DNA from: Mycobacteriaceae bacterium
GTDB lineage: Bacteria; Actinomycetota; Actinomycetes; Mycobacteriales; Mycobacteriaceae
DNA: 64,000 nucleotides
Reading direction: 5' to 3'
Assembly (NCBI GenBank): GCA_019749805.1
Contig: JAIEPH010000074.1
Location: forward strand, 35,547-99,546
Under the pieces are notes generated by a model. That model was not told the origin of the DNA, made no database searches, and was given only the letters and a program-made list of their open reading frames with translations. A program made the translations under genes and the position numbers. Below are positions 62,147 to 64,000 of this stretch, in pieces. Each line of letters starts with the position of its first letter. Position 1 is the stretch's first letter.

Positions 62147-62771
62147 CGCTCACCCAGGGTGGAAGTAACGCCAGACAGACGGCGAAATAGGCGTAGCCCA
62201 AGGCCCATCCGGCGAAGATGTCGGAGGGGTGGTGCACGTTGAGCACGACGCGACCGATGCCGATCGTGACGACGATCATGGCGCCCAGTGCGACGAGCCA
62301 CCAGCGCAGCGGTGGCCGCACGAAGGGCCAGGCGACCGCCAAGAGCACCAGCACGCCGACCATGACGCCGACTGCGTGACCGGATGGGAACGACAATGAA
62401 TATGCGAAGACCAGCGCTGTCGGCGGCCGCGGGCGGTCGGCGAGGTGTTTCGTGAGCTCGATGATGGGTCCCGACAGCCCCACGGTGAGCATGACGAAAC
62501 CCACGAGCCGCCAATTGCGCCGCCGCAGCGCGACGATGACCACGACAAGTCCAGCCAATCGAAACGCATTGGGCCCCAGCAGGGTACAGAACACATCCCA
62601 TGCCGTCACCCAGGCCGGATGCACGGAGCCGTAGCGGTAGGCGGGGTCGAGAGCCGCCGAGTCCATGGCCGTCAACCAGGGCCATCCCGAGGCGACGCCG
62701 ACCCACACCAGTGCGTATACCGCCACGGCGGCCACGGCGCTCACCAGGAGCCAACGGGTCCTGGAAGTCAT
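62100..62771 (-). CDS. PAP2-family membrane phosphatase (Rv0308-like)
   Basis: The 223-residue protein has six membrane helices and the PAP2 motifs KHLADRPRPP, FPSGHAVG and RVVLNVHHPSDIFAGW. It dephosphorylates a lipid phosphate at the outer face in this family. It matches M. tuberculosis Rv0308 in context. It converges on, and overlaps by 47 bp, the PAP2/DAGK gene, so two PAP2 enzymes are encoded tail to tail. Confidence 0.87.
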   Translation of the reverse strand: MTSRTRWLLVSAVAAVAVYALVWVGVASGWPWLTAMDSAALDPAYRYGSVHPAWVTAWDVFCTLLGPNAFRLAGLVVVIVALRRRNWRLVGFVMLTVGLSGPIIELTKHLADRPRPPTALVFAYSLSFPSGHAVGVMVGVLVLLAVAWPFVRPPLRWWLVALGAMIVVTIGIGRVVLNVHHPSDIFAGWALGYAYFAVCLALLPPWVSVTAAVETREELGIEP

Positions 62772-62805
62772 ATAGATAGCTGTACCAGCCCTGTCCCGTA
62801 ACGGT

Positions 62806-62811
62806 TAGGGT
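62806..62811 (+). promoter_or_regulatory. Leaderless-type -10 (TAGGGT) of the deleted paralogue
   Basis: TAGGGT lies 8 bases before the GTG at 62820, the start of the gene remnant. Confidence 0.35.
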
Positions 62812-62819
62812 GGCCGGCC

Positions 62820-62945
62820 GTGGCCGGACTTTTCCGCAAACTTTTCTGCATCGGCAAGCTGCCTACCGGCATGCGTCCCGTCGCGGACGCTGGCGTTCGA
62901 TGTCCCGCCGAAGTTCGTCTACAGCGTGCTCGGCATACCCCCGCG
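62820..62945 (+). pseudogene. Internally deleted remnant of a duplicated Rv0307c-like gene
   Basis: The first 20 codons (MAGLFRKLFCIGKLPTGMRP) parallel the start of the next gene (MAVFLRKLMRIGGLPAEL). From about 62887, in another frame, RTLAFDVPPKFVYSVLGIPP parallels that gene's end (RSLAFDAPPEYVFRAVGVPY). About 115 middle codons are missing. The remnant has no stop in its second frame and runs into the next gene. Confidence 0.75.
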
Positions 62946-62952
62946 GCTGAGC

Positions 62953-62958
62953 TACGGT
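62953..62958 (+). promoter_or_regulatory. Leaderless-type -10 (TACGGT)
   Basis: TACGGT lies 6 bases before the ATG at 62965 with no Shine-Dalgarno, so the intact paralogue appears leaderless. Confidence 0.4.
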
Positions 62959-62964
62959 GCCTTT

Positions 62965-63447
62965 ATGGCGGTGTTTCTGCGCAAGCTGATGCGCATCGGC
63001 GGGCTGCCCGCTGAACTGCGGGCCGAAGTGGAGGCCGAGGGGGTCATCTATTTCGCCGAGTACGTCCCGGTGACCCGAAAATTCAGTGGCAAGATCCCCG
63101 GCAAGCGCGCCCATGGCAACGTGGCGAGCTATGTCGGTTCGTTGGTACTCACCAATCAGCGGGTCCTCGGCACGCTGTCTACGGTGCCCAAGCTGGCGGG
63201 CCGCACCATCGATCAACCTTGGAGCGCACCACAGTCGGGCACGGTGACCGCCGACCTCACCGAGGCGGGCCTGCATCTCGAGGTCAACATCGCCGCAGTG
63301 GACCCTCGGTGCGAAGGTGAGCTCTCGCTTCAGTACAAGTCACCGATACCGCCCGAGGTCCTGACGCGCATACCCCGCCGGTCGCTGGCCTTCGACGCCC
63401 CACCCGAATACGTCTTCCGCGCGGTCGGAGTGCCCTACCACCCCTAG
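62965..63447 (+). CDS. Conserved hypothetical protein (Rv0307c-like)
   Basis: The 160-residue soluble protein has a mixed alpha/beta pattern: VIYFAEYVPVTRKFSGKIPG, SYVGSLVLTNQRVLGTLSTV, and a C-terminal LAFDAPPEYVFRAVGVPY. Length equals M. tuberculosis Rv0307c (from memory). Function unknown; the turn SLVLTNQRVLG recalls PH-like domains (weak). The ATG at 62965 follows TACGGT by 6 bases. The frame is open upstream into the remnant of a duplicate copy. Confidence 0.72.
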   Translation: MAVFLRKLMRIGGLPAELRAEVEAEGVIYFAEYVPVTRKFSGKIPGKRAHGNVASYVGSLVLTNQRVLGTLSTVPKLAGRTIDQPWSAPQSGTVTADLTEAGLHLEVNIAAVDPRCEGELSLQYKSPIPPEVLTRIPRRSLAFDAPPEYVFRAVGVPYHP

Positions 63448-63463
63448 AAAGGGCGGGTGTCGC

Positions 63464-64000
63464 TCAGAACGGTGCTGGGTCGTGGTCGGTTGAGGGTGGT
63501 GGCCGGGTGGGGAAATAGCCTTCGTCACAAGCATTTCCGTCATTCTCTCGCTGTTGATTGCGCTCGTCGGCTTCGGCCTGGATGAGCTTTTCGTTGAGTC
63601 GGTGTTCGTCGTTGATGGCTTGGGTGCGGTTCTGTGCGCGGGTGGTGGTGCGCCGGGGCATGGCCAGCGTGCGGGTGGCCGCGTCGGTGGTGTCGCTGGC
63701 CGGGGGCGTGACGGTGAGCGGTGCGGTGGGTCGGCACAGGGCGGGGAACAGCAGTCGGCTGCCCGGAAAGGTGGTGTAGGTCTGGCCCTGCGGGCACGTC
63801 CAGATGACGGTGCCGTCGGGGAATTGTTCGTCGTGCCAGCCCCAGAACGTTTTGAGTAAGTGATGTTGTCGGCATAGACACTTCAGGTTCGACGCCTGGG
63901 TCGGGCCGGCGGGGTAGGCGATCGTGTGGATGCTCCTATGCAGCGTCAAGTACCTCTGTGCATGGGTTGAGGTCGGCTCGGAGTGCTCGGTAGAGCTCGC
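63464..64000 (-). CDS. 13E12-type HNH endonuclease, C-terminal part (5' end outside window)
   Basis: The minus-strand frame is open from the window edge. It contains HTIAYPAGPTQASNLKCLCR, QHHLLKTFWGWHDEQFPDGT and VIWTCPQGQTYTTFPGSRLL, the C-terminal HNH region of the DUF222/13E12 repeat family. It then runs through a polar tail to the stop at 63464. The usual zinc motif (CRFPGC...DIDHT-type) is not present before HTIAYP; the residues there are unlike the family, so the gene may be recombined or broken near 63930. Confidence 0.65.
   Translation of the reverse strand, partial: ASSTEHSEPTSTHAQRYLTLHRSIHTIAYPAGPTQASNLKCLCRQHHLLKTFWGWHDEQFPDGTVIWTCPQGQTYTTFPGSRLLFPALCRPTAPLTVTPPASDTTDAATRTLAMPRRTTTRAQNRTQAINDEHRLNEKLIQAEADERNQQRENDGNACDEGYFPTRPPPSTDHDPAPF

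Overview
This window is high-GC actinobacterial DNA, and its gene content and order say Mycobacterium (most likely a fast-growing Mycolicibacterium-type species). From memory of M. tuberculosis H37Rv, the segment from dnaK-grpE-dnaJ-hspR (about 4.6-8.6 kb) through iniC-iniA-iniB, iniR, etfD, aspC and rmlA to udgA and dcd, followed by homologues of Rv0320 and Rv0312-Rv0307, runs in the same relative order as Rv0353 down to Rv0307, with insertions and replacements. No database search was possible; all names rest on motifs, lengths and neighbourhood.

Layout. 0-4.6 kb: a GAP-family membrane protein, a TetR regulator with two matching operator palindromes in front of an ABC-2-like membrane protein, a type II flavohemoglobin-like protein and an aldose 1-epimerase. 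4.6-8.8 kb: the dnaK-grpE-dnaJ-hspR heat-shock operon with three HAIR-like sites. 8.9-14.5 kb: a P1B-5-type metal ATPase fused to a hemerythrin domain, a maleylpyruvate-isomerase-like protein, a lipoprotein, an F420-type oxidoreductase and two single-pass proteins with Ser/Thr-rich tails. 14.5-24.3 kb: the iniBAC cell-wall-stress locus (two dynamin-like GTPases, IniB, a second IniB-domain protein), then, divergently, a membrane-anchored Hsp70-like protein in an apparent operon with the LuxR-type regulator IniR. 24.5-28.9 kb: etfD and an aminotransferase. 28.9-35.4 kb: a YibE/F membrane protein, a P450-MPI-SnoaL-rmlA operon with a divergent TetR and twin operators, and udgA. 35.5-39.5 kb: a DUF7159-type membrane protein, amt, dcd and tRNA-Gly(CCC).

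The tRNA 3' end is followed 464 bp downstream by an exact 22-bp copy, the signature of a site-specific integration remnant. Beyond it lie accessory-looking genes: a TauD-type dioxygenase, an AbrB-family membrane protein, DUF427, CD225 and DUF2752 proteins, a receptor Ser/Thr kinase with an unusual ectodomain, and a GntR-controlled AMP-ligase/aldolase/amidohydrolase operon. 52.8-62.8 kb returns to envelope genes: a secreted DUF4185 (endo-arabinanase-like) protein broken by a frameshift, a convergent DUF7159/Hsp70-like pair, a SnoaL protein, an L,D-transpeptidase, an ArsR-type HTH plus AHSA1 pair and two PAP2 phosphatases. The last 1.2 kb holds an internally deleted remnant of a duplicated gene, its intact paralogue, and the end of a 13E12-type HNH gene cut by the window edge.

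The strongest lead for something undescribed is a set of four membrane proteins (at 19972, 35535, 55023 and 56148). Each has an Hsp70/actin-like or DUF7159 cytoplasmic part, a single membrane segment and a long Pro/Thr-rich tail. One copy is 3 bp upstream of the regulator of the iniBAC cell-wall-stress response, and two others form a convergent pair whose stops are 3 bp apart, close to cell-wall enzymes. They may form an envelope-sensing module.
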